Assembly (NCBI GenBank): GCA_013289825.1 | Contig: JABCZF010000004.1 | Span: 141,842-205,841, forward strand | Source of the DNA: Acidobacteriota bacterium | Lineage (GTDB): Bacteria > Acidobacteriota > Terriglobia > Acidiferrales > UBA7541 | Direction: 5' to 3' | DNA length: 64,000 nucleotides | Shown here: piece after piece, positions 22,855 through 31,410 of the stretch | Numbering within the stretch: position 1 is the stretch's first letter | Layout: each line of letters starts with the position of its first letter | The notes under the pieces: model-generated | What the model was told of the DNA's origin: nothing | The model's database searches: none | The model's input: only the letters and a program-made list of their open reading frames with translations | Position numbers and translations under genes: made by a program

Positions 22855-24822
22855 TCATGCCTCACGACTCAGAACCTGGTCCGCCAACTGCTCCACAGCC
22901 CGATGCGCCTCCAATATCGAGTAACGATGGTCCATGGCTCCAGCCAAATCCGTATTCGCAAACGCGATCCGCCCAAACGGAGCAGCTCGCAAAACATCAC
23001 GCGGCGCTGGTTTTCCATCTCTCCCGAAAAAAAATCCCGGTTGCGGGGTAAGGTAGGCGTGGCCCCAGCGATTCAAAACAATTCCCGCAATGTCCCGCTC
23101 CGCGCGGAACCCCGCGGCCCGAAACATATCGGTGAACTGCTGCCGGATTTTCCGTTCATACTCGCGGAACGGCGTAGTGATCATTTCGCCGCGCCCGCGA
23201 TGTCCCTGCTCTTCCGTCGAGTACCCCGGATAGGAGTAAAGAACTTTCAGTGTGAGAACGATCGGCGCATCAGGACTTATGGTGGGCTCGACTCCGCCGC
23301 ATACCGCCTGTCGGCGCACGTCAAAGTAGTTTCCAATGCCTCGAAACCATCGGCATCCGGTTATCCCCATCTTTTGCAAAAATCGCCAATTTCGCACGGC
23401 AATATTCGCCATCATGCAAGGCGACCGGTAAAACTGTGCGTAAGCATTCCGGTGTGCTTCAGGCAAGTCTTTTATGATGTGCTTCGCCGTCCAGCTCCCA
23501 CCGGCCATTACCGCCGATCGGGCCTTCACGCTAAAAACCTTTCCCTCCCTGGTATACGCGATCGAAAGGGCACTGGCCTTCGCCGGATCGCCGTCGTGCC
23601 GCACGGAGACGGCCGTCGAAGAAAGCCGCACGCGCGCTCTCGATCCGGGCGCATCCAGAGCCGAAAAATTCACCGCACCTCGGCTTACGCCCTCAACGCT
23701 TTCTGGTCCATCGATAGAACCGGGAAGCAGCGCCCTCACCATCAGCCGCGCGATGGTCGTATTTCCGCCGGGGAACATTTGCACCACTTCGCCAGATCCG
23801 TCGTCCCACGGATGCAACAGATCCGCCGCATACTCGGAGAAGGCCGAAAGCGCGTCCGGACCCAGCCCTGAGCCGCCTCCCTCGACTGGCGCAAGAAACG
23901 TCCGGATGGTCTCGCGGCTCAATCCGTATCGCTCCATCATGTGCTGCTCGAGCGAGATCGCATCGAGCTTGCGCGAGATTTCATCGCCTTCGTATTTCGG
24001 CGGATCAAATTTCGATTCATCAGCCGCAGCGCCAGAAAACCATCGCTGCAATTCACGGCGCGCAGCCGGAGAAAGCGGCGCTCCTTCCATCTTTTTCCCG
24101 ACAGGATCAACGAGCCACATCCCAGGCTTCTCGGCGAACTCTGCGCCGAACCAGAAACCATACTGCCCGCGGCGCAATCCCGCCGAGTCATACGGGGTAC
24201 GGCTCAGGGCCATCTGCGGCCCCGTGCCGGACCACTTCTGGTACGTCAGCTTCGGCGTGTCGAGCCCAATGGAATCGTAAAAGCGTGCGATGAAACTGTA
24301 AGGATAGGGAAGCAGATAGATTGCCGATCCTTGATGCGCCACCAGGCGTTTTCCATCCACCTCGAATTCGTTCTGTTTGGCCTCACCGCCAAAAATCGCA
24401 TGATTCTCGAGAATCAGGCACGTTTTGTCCTTCCCCGTTTTCCGCTGGAAGAAAAGCGCTGCCGCCAGGCCGCTGATTCCTCCGCCGACAATGACGCAGT
24501 CGTACGTCTCTCCTGTCTCGATAGTGTCGGGAGGCAGCGGCTCGTACGCGCCGTCGCGCATTTTGTGTCCAACTTCCATCACCGCGAAGGCATTGCCGTT
24601 CGAGCGGCTGTACTCGCCAACGCCACCGTAGCCCGTCCAATCGTCCTGCGCATTGGCCGCCGAAGGCGCCCGAGCCTTGGCAAGAATTTGAGCTGGATCG
24701 AGCCCGCTGAGCGCGGTTGCGCCCGAAGCGAGCAGCACAGAGCCCAGAAAATCGCGGCGTGTTATGGTCGCGTCCATCCCGATCGCGCGATCACCGCAGT
24801 CCGTTTTGTTTCGCTCCGTCAT
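22855..24822 (-). CDS. Tat-exported FAD-dependent oxidoreductase, spermidine dehydrogenase-like
   Basis: Protein of 655 residues with a twin-arginine signal (TRRDFLGSVLLASG, residues 21-34) directing a folded cofactor-bearing enzyme to the periplasm. An FAD-binding Rossmann motif follows at about residue 109 (CVIVGGGISGLAAALFF). The C-terminal region with NRWGHAYLTPQPGFFF and a late FANTDLAG motif resembles the SpdH spermidine dehydrogenase group; substrate assignment is tentative. The start ATG has GGAAGGGG eight bases upstream. It lies 21 bases downstream of a creatininase-family gene on the same strand, so the two are probably co-transcribed and may share an amine or amide substrate pathway. 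Confidence 0.82.
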   Translation of the reverse strand: MTERNKTDCGDRAIGMDATITRRDFLGSVLLASGATALSGLDPAQILAKARAPSAANAQDDWTGYGGVGEYSRSNGNAFAVMEVGHKMRDGAYEPLPPDTIETGETYDCVIVGGGISGLAAALFFQRKTGKDKTCLILENHAIFGGEAKQNEFEVDGKRLVAHQGSAIYLLPYPYSFIARFYDSIGLDTPKLTYQKWSGTGPQMALSRTPYDSAGLRRGQYGFWFGAEFAEKPGMWLVDPVGKKMEGAPLSPAARRELQRWFSGAAADESKFDPPKYEGDEISRKLDAISLEQHMMERYGLSRETIRTFLAPVEGGGSGLGPDALSAFSEYAADLLHPWDDGSGEVVQMFPGGNTTIARLMVRALLPGSIDGPESVEGVSRGAVNFSALDAPGSRARVRLSSTAVSVRHDGDPAKASALSIAYTREGKVFSVKARSAVMAGGSWTAKHIIKDLPEAHRNAYAQFYRSPCMMANIAVRNWRFLQKMGITGCRWFRGIGNYFDVRRQAVCGGVEPTISPDAPIVLTLKVLYSYPGYSTEEQGHRGRGEMITTPFREYERKIRQQFTDMFRAAGFRAERDIAGIVLNRWGHAYLTPQPGFFFGRDGKPAPRDVLRAAPFGRIAFANTDLAGAMDHRYSILEAHRAVEQLADQVLSREA

Positions 24823-24843
24823 GATAAAGCCCCTTCCGAGGAA

Positions 24844-25737
24844 CTACGGTCGCGTATCGAGCGGGTGTTTGCTCTTCTCGTAAAATTCGTTCTGAATTTT
24901 CAAACTTTGCTCATCGGCCTTCGCCGCGCGAATGGCTTCGACGATGGCTGCGATCCAATTCTTCATGTTCCATTCGCCGAGCTCTTTTGTCGCAACAGAA
25001 CCGTCGCCGGAATAGTGATTCGGGAATCGCGCGTACCACCAGATTCCGGTGTACACGTCTTCCGGCAAATTCACGCGCTTCTGGTCCGCTCCCGATTCGC
25101 TTGCCGCGCGGTCCAGATGCACCAAATCCGGGTGCGAAACCATCGTATTCGAGGTCTCATTTTCCCCGGCGTGATAGTCAATCCCCGTGGATTTTTTCGC
25201 CGGGCCTCCCGGACGGCTCCGCTCGCCGTCCAGAACGTAAACGATGTAGTCGTGTGGCTTATCCATTTGCGCCTGTCCAAACAGAGGAAGCAGGTGTTCA
25301 TTTCCGCCGTGGCCATTCACGATGACAATTTTTTTGCATCCGTTGCGCGCCATCTCCTCCGTCGTTTCCTGCAGCAATTTCAACTGCAGCTCGAGGCTGT
25401 ACGCCACGGTTCCGGGCTCGTGTTTTGCTTCAAAGATTTGTCCGAAATAATATTCGGGGAAGAGGATGGCGTATTCCGTCCGAACTGCTTCGAGAGAGGC
25501 GTAACGCACGTTCAGCAAATCCGTTCCCAACGGTAAGTGTGGTCCGTGCTTCTCCAGAATGCCAAAGGGCAACAAACATGTTCCCTTCGATTGCTGGACA
25601 GCCATTCGAAAATCAGCCGCGGTCAATTCCTCCCACTTCGGCGAAAGCTTCCCTTGGGCCCGAACGCCCGTCGCTCCGAGCCCAACAATCGCTGCAGCCA
25701 AAATAATCCCGGGTGCCACGAGTCCAGAACGAATCAT
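24844..25737 (-). CDS. Exported creatininase-family amidohydrolase
   Basis: Protein of 297 residues with a signal peptide (residues 1-27, ending GVRAQ). The metal-binding motifs of creatininase/FAPy-deformylase relatives are visible: EKHGPHLPLGTDLLN (Glu, His and Asp ligands), NGHGGNEHLLP and a later Glu in YHAGENETS. Family members hydrolyse cyclic amides such as creatinine; the substrate here is unknown. A strong ribosome site (GAGGAGGG) precedes the ATG. It forms a two-gene operon with the Tat-exported oxidoreductase. Confidence 0.87.
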   Translation of the reverse strand: MIRSGLVAPGIILAAAIVGLGATGVRAQGKLSPKWEELTAADFRMAVQQSKGTCLLPFGILEKHGPHLPLGTDLLNVRYASLEAVRTEYAILFPEYYFGQIFEAKHEPGTVAYSLELQLKLLQETTEEMARNGCKKIVIVNGHGGNEHLLPLFGQAQMDKPHDYIVYVLDGERSRPGGPAKKSTGIDYHAGENETSNTMVSHPDLVHLDRAASESGADQKRVNLPEDVYTGIWWYARFPNHYSGDGSVATKELGEWNMKNWIAAIVEAIRAAKADEQSLKIQNEFYEKSKHPLDTRP

Positions 25738-26508
25738 TTGTCAGCCCTCCTCATGGCCGCGAATTCTAACGCCAGCGAGCCGAAAGCGCACGATTAAATC
25801 GATTTTATGAAACAAGCTCAGCGGCCATATGGGATTTAATTGCGCTAGCCCGGCCTCTAGATACCGGCAACAACGGCGACGACTCCTCCTGTTTGCCGGC
25901 GCGGAAATGGCGCGACACCTCTTCGCCCGGAGCCCGGCAGAACGAAGCCCAAGGAAGGCCCGGCCATGGGCAGAAATCATGGAATGTTTCCAAAACATCT
26001 ACGCGCTTGGACATCGCCATGTCGCTTGCGCTCTTCGGCGATGTTTTGGGCGCCAGTTCTACGACCTAAAGACCGTGGACTTCGGCGGGAAGCAAGGCAC
26101 GAGAGGCACAACGTACGGCAACGCAACAAATGTTGCAGTGACATGAGTGCCCCTAGTGCGCGGGGGCAGTCCCCGGCGGTAGTCTGGCTACTTGCGTTTT
26201 CAGCGTATTGGAGGCCTCCAATTTCTCGCAGCGTATGTTGCGCTGGTGATACAGTGAATTGCATGGCGAACTGAATCCGGTAAAACTGCGGTGCGTGGCT
26301 TGACAGGATGTAACAAACGTTGTAATTGCGTCAGCGCACGGCAGGCTTGCTCCCACGAGTGGCAGCGGCAGATCGCACCGGCCGTCGCGGAAGAGCATTC
26401 CGGAAGGCGGGTCGGTATGGGCTTAGCCTCGAGACGGTGATTCCGGCGGTGGGGCCAATGAATCGTTGGATCACCCGGGAGTGTTGGTCGGCACGAGAGG
26501 GACAGTGC
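25738..26508. other. 771-base non-coding stretch before the GNAT gene
   Basis: No convincing gene is seen; short frames on both strands lack family features. It holds a perfect palindrome GCAACA-AA-TGTTGC (26123-26136) and a related sequence GTAACAAACGTTGTAA (26310-26325). TTGACA at 26300-26305 is followed at 15 bases by TGTAAT, a possible sigma-70 promoter for the downstream pair. Purine-rich GAGAGG before 26509 is the ribosome site of the next gene. Confidence 0.5.
26123..26136. promoter_or_regulatory. Perfect palindrome GCAACAAATGTTGC, possible BlaI-like operator
   Basis: Six-base arms around AA. The central ACAAATGT fits the ACANATGT core known for BlaI/MecI operators. Near-copies lie at 26310-26325 (overlapping a -35/-10-like pair) and at 31317-31330 upstream of the beta-lactamase-fold gene. 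No BlaI gene is in the window. Confidence 0.35.
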
Positions 26509-27270
26509 ATGAGAGACGCGCCCACATCGGCAGGGAAGCAGGAGATCCGCATTGGCATGCCGGAAGAGGCTCAGGAGATGAGCGTCTGCGTCGAATTGCA
26601 GCAGCGCATCTGGGGCTATGCGCCCATCGATACTGTGCCGGATCAGATTTTTATTGTGGCGAAGAAAACCGGCGGGCAGGTGATGACGGCTTACCACGGG
26701 GATACACCGGTAGGGTTCACTTTGGCCTTCGCGGCGATGCGCGAGGGGCTTGGCTATTTGCATTCGCACATGGTGGGTGTGGTGGAGGAGTATCAGAACC
26801 GCGGAGTCGGACGATTGCTGAAGCTGGCGCAGCGCGAGGATGCGCTTCGGCGCGGAATTGGATTGATTGAATGGACGTTTGACCCGCTGCAACTCAAGAA
26901 CGCGCACTTCAACATTGAGCGGCTGGGAGCAATCGTAAGGCGCTACCTACCGAATCTTTATGGGCGGACCTCCAGTCCGCTGCACGCCGGGTTGCCTACG
27001 GATCGGCTGGTGGCCGAGTGGTGGGTGCGCTCTCAACAGGTTGCGGAAGTGCTCGGTGGCCGGGTGCGGCCAATGGCTAGGGATTGCGAACGGATTCGAA
27101 TTCCCGCGGGAATTCGGGCGATCTGTCGGGACGAGCCGCTGTCGGCGGAGAAAATTCAAACCAAGGTTCGCGAGCAATTTCTAGCGAACATTGCCAATGG
27201 CCGCGCGGCCGTGGGATTCGAGTTCAACGAAGAACAAGGGACCTACCTTCTGGAGCCTTATGAAGATTGA
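26509..27270 (+). CDS. GNAT acetyltransferase-superfamily protein paired with an NSAR/OSBS gene
   Basis: About 253 residues; ATG 26509 has GAGAGG eight bases upstream. The acyl-CoA binding core is visible as LHSHMVGVVEEYQNRGVGRLLKLAQREDAL (the Q/RxxGxG/A-type loop), preceded by GDTPVGFTLAF and followed by IEWTFDPLQLKNAHFNIERLGAI. It resembles the GNAT type that accompanies N-succinylamino-acid racemase genes. The downstream racemase-like gene overlaps it by 11 bases, so they are made together. Succinyl-CoA:D-amino acid N-succinyltransferase activity is the best inference from that context. Confidence 0.8.
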   Translation: MRDAPTSAGKQEIRIGMPEEAQEMSVCVELQQRIWGYAPIDTVPDQIFIVAKKTGGQVMTAYHGDTPVGFTLAFAAMREGLGYLHSHMVGVVEEYQNRGVGRLLKLAQREDALRRGIGLIEWTFDPLQLKNAHFNIERLGAIVRRYLPNLYGRTSSPLHAGLPTDRLVAEWWVRSQQVAEVLGGRVRPMARDCERIRIPAGIRAICRDEPLSAEKIQTKVREQFLANIANGRAAVGFEFNEEQGTYLLEPYED

Positions 27271-28384
27271 ATCCATCACTTTGCGTGAAGTTCAAATGCG
27301 GCTGAAGGCGCCATTTGAGACCAGCTTTGGCGTTTCGCACCACCGGAGAATTATTCTTGCGGAAGTGGTCGCGGATGGAGTGAGCGGCTGGGGAGAGGTC
27401 ACTGCCAGCGAAACACCGGGATACAACTCGGAGACTACGGAGACAGCGTGGCACGTAATTTCGGATTTTGTTGCGCCATCGCTGATTGGGAGGACGATTT
27501 CGTCCGCTTCGGACTGTCCAGCGCTGCTCGCGACGATTCGCGGACATGAGATGGCCAAGAGCGGTGTGGAAAATGCGTTGTGGGACGCGGAATCGCAGCT
27601 CAAAGGGGTTTCACTTTCAAAATTGCTCGGCGGGACTTTGGAGGAGATTGCCAGTGGAGTGTCTCTCGGCATTCGCGAGAGTCCTCAAGCGCTGGTGAGA
27701 AGAGTGGAAGAAGAATTGGCCAGCGGATACCAGCGGATCAAATTGAAAATCAAACCGGGCAAGGACATCGACTACGTCGCGGCAGTGCGCAAAGTATTTC
27801 CGAAAATCCTGCTTTCCGTGGACGCCAATTCCGCTTACCGGCTCGAAGACGCCGCGCATTTGCGCCAACTCGATCAATTTAAGCTGCTGATGATGGAACA
27901 GCCGCTCAACTGGGACGACATTTATGCGCATTCGAAGTTGCAGGCGCAAATTCAGACGGCCATTTGCCTGGATGAGTGCATCAACAATGCCAGGCATGCT
28001 CTTACGGCCATCGAATTGAAGGCCTGCCGGATCATCAATATCAAGCTCGGGCGCGTCGGCGGGCATAGCGAGGCGCGTCGTGTGGAGCAAATCTGCCGCG
28101 CACATTCCATCCCGGTGTGGTGCGGAGGAATGCTGGAAACGGGAATCGGCAGGGCGCACAACATTGCCATGTCAACACTCGCAGGTTTCACCCTTCCCGG
28201 AGATGTTTCGGCGAGCCAGCGCTATTGGAATGAAGATATCATCGAGCCCGAAGTTGAGGTCACCTCGAATGGCACGATTCATGTGCCGAAGACGCCAGGC
28301 ATCGGCTATGCGGTGAGGCGCGATCGAATCGAAGAGCTTACCGTGCGGACCAATAACTGGAGCCACCAGCCTACGGCGGCCTAA
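27260..28384 (+). CDS. OSBS / N-succinylamino-acid racemase, enolase superfamily
   Basis: Enzyme of 374 residues with an N-terminal capping domain and a C-terminal barrel of the muconate-lactonising subgroup. Catalytic positions are all present: KLKIK (the KxK acid/base lysine), metal ligands in LSVDANSAY (Asp), LMMEQPL (Glu) and CLDECI (Asp), and the opposite-face lysine in NIKLGRVGG. Family members make o-succinylbenzoate for menaquinone (MenC), racemise N-succinylamino acids, or do both. The overlapping GNAT upstream and absence of other men genes here favour the racemase role. The start at 27260 lies inside the end of the GNAT gene. Confidence 0.9.
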   Translation: MKIESITLREVQMRLKAPFETSFGVSHHRRIILAEVVADGVSGWGEVTASETPGYNSETTETAWHVISDFVAPSLIGRTISSASDCPALLATIRGHEMAKSGVENALWDAESQLKGVSLSKLLGGTLEEIASGVSLGIRESPQALVRRVEEELASGYQRIKLKIKPGKDIDYVAAVRKVFPKILLSVDANSAYRLEDAAHLRQLDQFKLLMMEQPLNWDDIYAHSKLQAQIQTAICLDECINNARHALTAIELKACRIINIKLGRVGGHSEARRVEQICRAHSIPVWCGGMLETGIGRAHNIAMSTLAGFTLPGDVSASQRYWNEDIIEPEVEVTSNGTIHVPKTPGIGYAVRRDRIEELTVRTNNWSHQPTAA

Positions 28385-28543
28385 TCTCCTTCGCCGCCAA
28401 ACTAGAGAGGCTCCGGCGGAGAGCGCTCGCCCCGAAGCGAATCACCAATGCCAAACGAGCTGATTGCCTGCTATCCTCTAGCACACCTGCGGTCTATTGG
28501 AGCATGAGGGCCTAGGCTCAAAACAGTTTGGAAGGAAATGACC

Positions 28544-31207
28544 ATGAAGCCCCTCGTTGCGTTGGTGGTGTGGAGTCTGCTCGCGAGTTCGGGAATTTTG
28601 GCGCAGCGACTGCCGGAGAATGTCGTGCCGGACTCGTACGACCTGAAATTTGAGCCGGATCTGGCAAGCGCGACATTCACGGGCGACGAGTTGATTCATG
28701 TGCATCTCGAAAAGCCCACGACTGCCATCGTGCTGAATTCGGCGGAGATTGACTTCAAGGAGGTGTGGATTGGGTCCGCAGATTTCAAGCAGGCGGCGGC
28801 CGTAACCAGGGACGATAAAAACGAAACGGCGACTCTGACGGTCCCCAGCGTGGTTCCGGCGGGGCTTGCCGAGATTCACATTCGTTTTACGGGGATTTTG
28901 AACGACAAGCTGCGCGGCTTTTATCTCAGCCAGACGGCGCGGCGGCGCTATGCGGTAACGCAGTTCGAAGCAACCGACGCGCGGCGGGCGTTTCCCTCGT
29001 TCGATGAGCCGGCGTATAAAGCTGTGTTTCGTATCGCGCTGGTTGTCGATAAGGGTGATACGGCCATCTCCAATGGCAAAATTGTTTCGGATACCCCCGG
29101 CCCCGTAAGCGGCAAGCACACGCTGCAATTCTCCGATTCCCCGAAAATGTCTTCGTATCTTGTGGCCATGGTGGTCGGGGACTTCGCGTGCATCACGGGT
29201 GGAGCGGACGGGATTCCCGTCCGCATTTGTGCGGTTCCGGAAAAAAAGGAGTTGCTGTCGTATGCGTTGCTGTCCGCGGAAAATATTCTGAAGTTCTATA
29301 ACACCTACTTCCAGACAAAATATCCTTTCCAAAAACTGGATATTATCGCATTCCCTGATTTTTCTGCCGGCGCGATGGAGAATGTCGCGGCGATTACCTA
29401 CCGCGAAACGTTGCTGACCATCGACGACAAAAATGCCTCGGTAGATGCCCACCAGGCGGTGGTTGGCGTGCTGGCCCACGAGATGGCCCATATGTGGTTC
29501 GGCGACCTGGTGACCATGAAGTGGTGGGACGACATCTGGCTAAACGAAGGCTTTGCGACCTGGATGTCGTACAAACCTGTCGAAGCCTGGAAGCCTGAAT
29601 GGCACCAAGAGCGCAATGAAATTCAGGAGACCGGCGGGTCGCTTGCAACGGACTCGATCGCGTCGGTGCGGGCGGTCCGCGCGAGGGCGGAAACTCCGGC
29701 GGAGATTGCAACGCTCTTCGACGGCATCGCGTATGGCAAGGCTGCATCGGTCCTGCGGATGGTGGAAGCGTACGTGGGGCCGGAGGTATTTCAGAAGGGC
29801 GCGAATGCCTATCTGGAGCAGCACGCCTACAGAAACGCGACGGCGGAGGATTTTTGGAACCAGATGGCGGCCACCTCGGAGAAACCGGTGGACGCCATCA
29901 TGGCGGGCTTTACGCAGCAGCCCGGAGCGCCGCTGGTTACCTCGGTGAAAACCGAATGCGGCGTGAAGGTGGTGCAGAGCGGGCGAAGGAAAAAGAAAGT
30001 GCCGGTCACGCAAGTGACGCTCTCGCAGGGCCGTTATTTTGCGGATGTCGCAAAGCTTACCGCGGGATCGCAGGAGATCTGGCAAATTCCGGTCAGCCTG
30101 CGTCTCGAGGGAGCGAAGGATGCGACGTACGTTTTGCTGGCACAGCGGCAGCAGACCTTTGAGTTGCCGGGATGCGCAGCGTGGGTCTATGCCAACGCGG
30201 GGGGGCGCGGCTATTACCGCAGCAATTACGACGCAGCCACGCTGACAAAGATAAGCGCGGAGCTGGAGACGAGTTTTTCGCCGGAGGAGCGCATCCACTT
30301 CTTAGGCGATGAGTGGGCCATGGTGCGCGTTGGGCGCTTGAACGTTGGCGAATACCTGGAGACGCTCGGGAAAATGAAGGGCGAGCGCGCCCGGGCCGTG
30401 GTGGCCGCAATGATGGGCCGGCTCGGTGATGTTCACGACACCATCGTGAGCGCTTCCGACCGGGCCGCGTTTGAAAAATGGGTACGCGATTTGCTGCGGC
30501 CAATGGCGACAGAACTCGGCGAGGCTCCCACTCCTGGGGAATCCGACGACCGACGCGGGCTGCGTTCCGACGTGTTCGCCACGCTTGCCACCTACGGGCG
30601 CGACTCTCAACTGTTTGCCGAGTCGCGCGTCCTCGTCGAGCAATACATGAGAAATCCGAATTCGGTCGAGGCCACCCTTGCGGGGAATGCATTGGCGGTG
30701 TCTGCGTTGGAAGGGAACAGCAGTTTGTATGACAGGTATCTTGAACACATGAAGACGGCGAAGACTCCGGAGGAGTATTACAACTATTTCGGGGCGCTCT
30801 CGCAATTCCCGGGCGCGGAGCTAGTCAAACGCACCATTGATCTGGTTCTGAGTCCAGAGGTGAAGAATCAGGACCTGTTTTTCATTGGCGGCCTGCTGGG
30901 CAATGTCGATACACAGGCTGCGGCGTGGGAGCTTTTTAAGAGTAACTTCCCGGCCCTAAAGGAAAAAGCCGGCGCTTCACTTTCCGCCGGGTTTGCCGGA
31001 CTTGCCGGTTCTTTCTGCGATGAAAAGCTGAGGGACGACTCACAGGATTTCTTCGCGTCACAGAATCTTCCGGGCAGCGAGCGCCCCCTGCAGAACGCGA
31101 AGGATAGCGTCAACGCTTGTATCGAGCTCCGGTCTTTGCAGCAGGCCAACTTGTCGGCCTATTTGAAGAAGTCGCCGGCAACGGCCGCCGGGAACGCGAG
31201 CCACTGA
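28544..31207 (+). CDS. Secreted M1-family zinc aminopeptidase
   Basis: Enzyme of about 887 residues with a signal peptide (residues 1-21, ending GILAQ). The substrate-binding GAMEN motif is at about 276-280 and the zinc site HEMAH at 312-316, followed by WLNEGFATWM with the third ligand glutamate. An ERAP1-type helical C-terminal domain fills about 520-880. It trims N-terminal residues from peptides outside the cytoplasm. ATG 28544 is preferred, since GGAAGG is 7-8 bases upstream; ATG 28538 is too close. A stand-alone gene. Confidence 0.94.
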   Translation: MKPLVALVVWSLLASSGILAQRLPENVVPDSYDLKFEPDLASATFTGDELIHVHLEKPTTAIVLNSAEIDFKEVWIGSADFKQAAAVTRDDKNETATLTVPSVVPAGLAEIHIRFTGILNDKLRGFYLSQTARRRYAVTQFEATDARRAFPSFDEPAYKAVFRIALVVDKGDTAISNGKIVSDTPGPVSGKHTLQFSDSPKMSSYLVAMVVGDFACITGGADGIPVRICAVPEKKELLSYALLSAENILKFYNTYFQTKYPFQKLDIIAFPDFSAGAMENVAAITYRETLLTIDDKNASVDAHQAVVGVLAHEMAHMWFGDLVTMKWWDDIWLNEGFATWMSYKPVEAWKPEWHQERNEIQETGGSLATDSIASVRAVRARAETPAEIATLFDGIAYGKAASVLRMVEAYVGPEVFQKGANAYLEQHAYRNATAEDFWNQMAATSEKPVDAIMAGFTQQPGAPLVTSVKTECGVKVVQSGRRKKKVPVTQVTLSQGRYFADVAKLTAGSQEIWQIPVSLRLEGAKDATYVLLAQRQQTFELPGCAAWVYANAGGRGYYRSNYDAATLTKISAELETSFSPEERIHFLGDEWAMVRVGRLNVGEYLETLGKMKGERARAVVAAMMGRLGDVHDTIVSASDRAAFEKWVRDLLRPMATELGEAPTPGESDDRRGLRSDVFATLATYGRDSQLFAESRVLVEQYMRNPNSVEATLAGNALAVSALEGNSSLYDRYLEHMKTAKTPEEYYNYFGALSQFPGAELVKRTIDLVLSPEVKNQDLFFIGGLLGNVDTQAAAWELFKSNFPALKEKAGASLSAGFAGLAGSFCDEKLRDDSQDFFASQNLPGSERPLQNAKDSVNACIELRSLQQANLSAYLKKSPATAAGNASH

Positions 31208-31316
31208 TAGCTGTTTACGCGAAGGGATCCGCAGACTTGCAAGAGAGTGATCCGGCTCGCTTGAGCAAATCACTTGACAATCCTGGTTTTGCTACTTAGT
31301 CTCCCCAGACAAGAAT

Positions 31317-31330
31317 GCAACAAATGTTTC
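31317..31330. promoter_or_regulatory. Near-palindrome GCAACAAATGTTTC upstream of the beta-lactamase-fold gene
   Basis: Differs at one base from the perfect palindrome at 26123-26136 and keeps the ACAAATGT core. It lies about 80 bases before the GTG start and downstream of a TTGACA at 31274-31279. Operator function for a BlaI/MecI-type repressor is inferred only from the core match and the product type. Confidence 0.3.
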
Positions 31331-31410
31331 ACGTGTTCGCGGGCCTCGGAAGCGGGCCACGGACGCGGCTGTTCGTTTGGAGCAGCAAGCAAAAGAGGGA
31401 GGCTTTTACG

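Noticed and set aside
23941..25536. A 531-residue plus-strand reading frame
   Set aside because: It lies antisense to the oxidoreductase and creatininase genes, which have clear motifs; no domain is seen on this strand.
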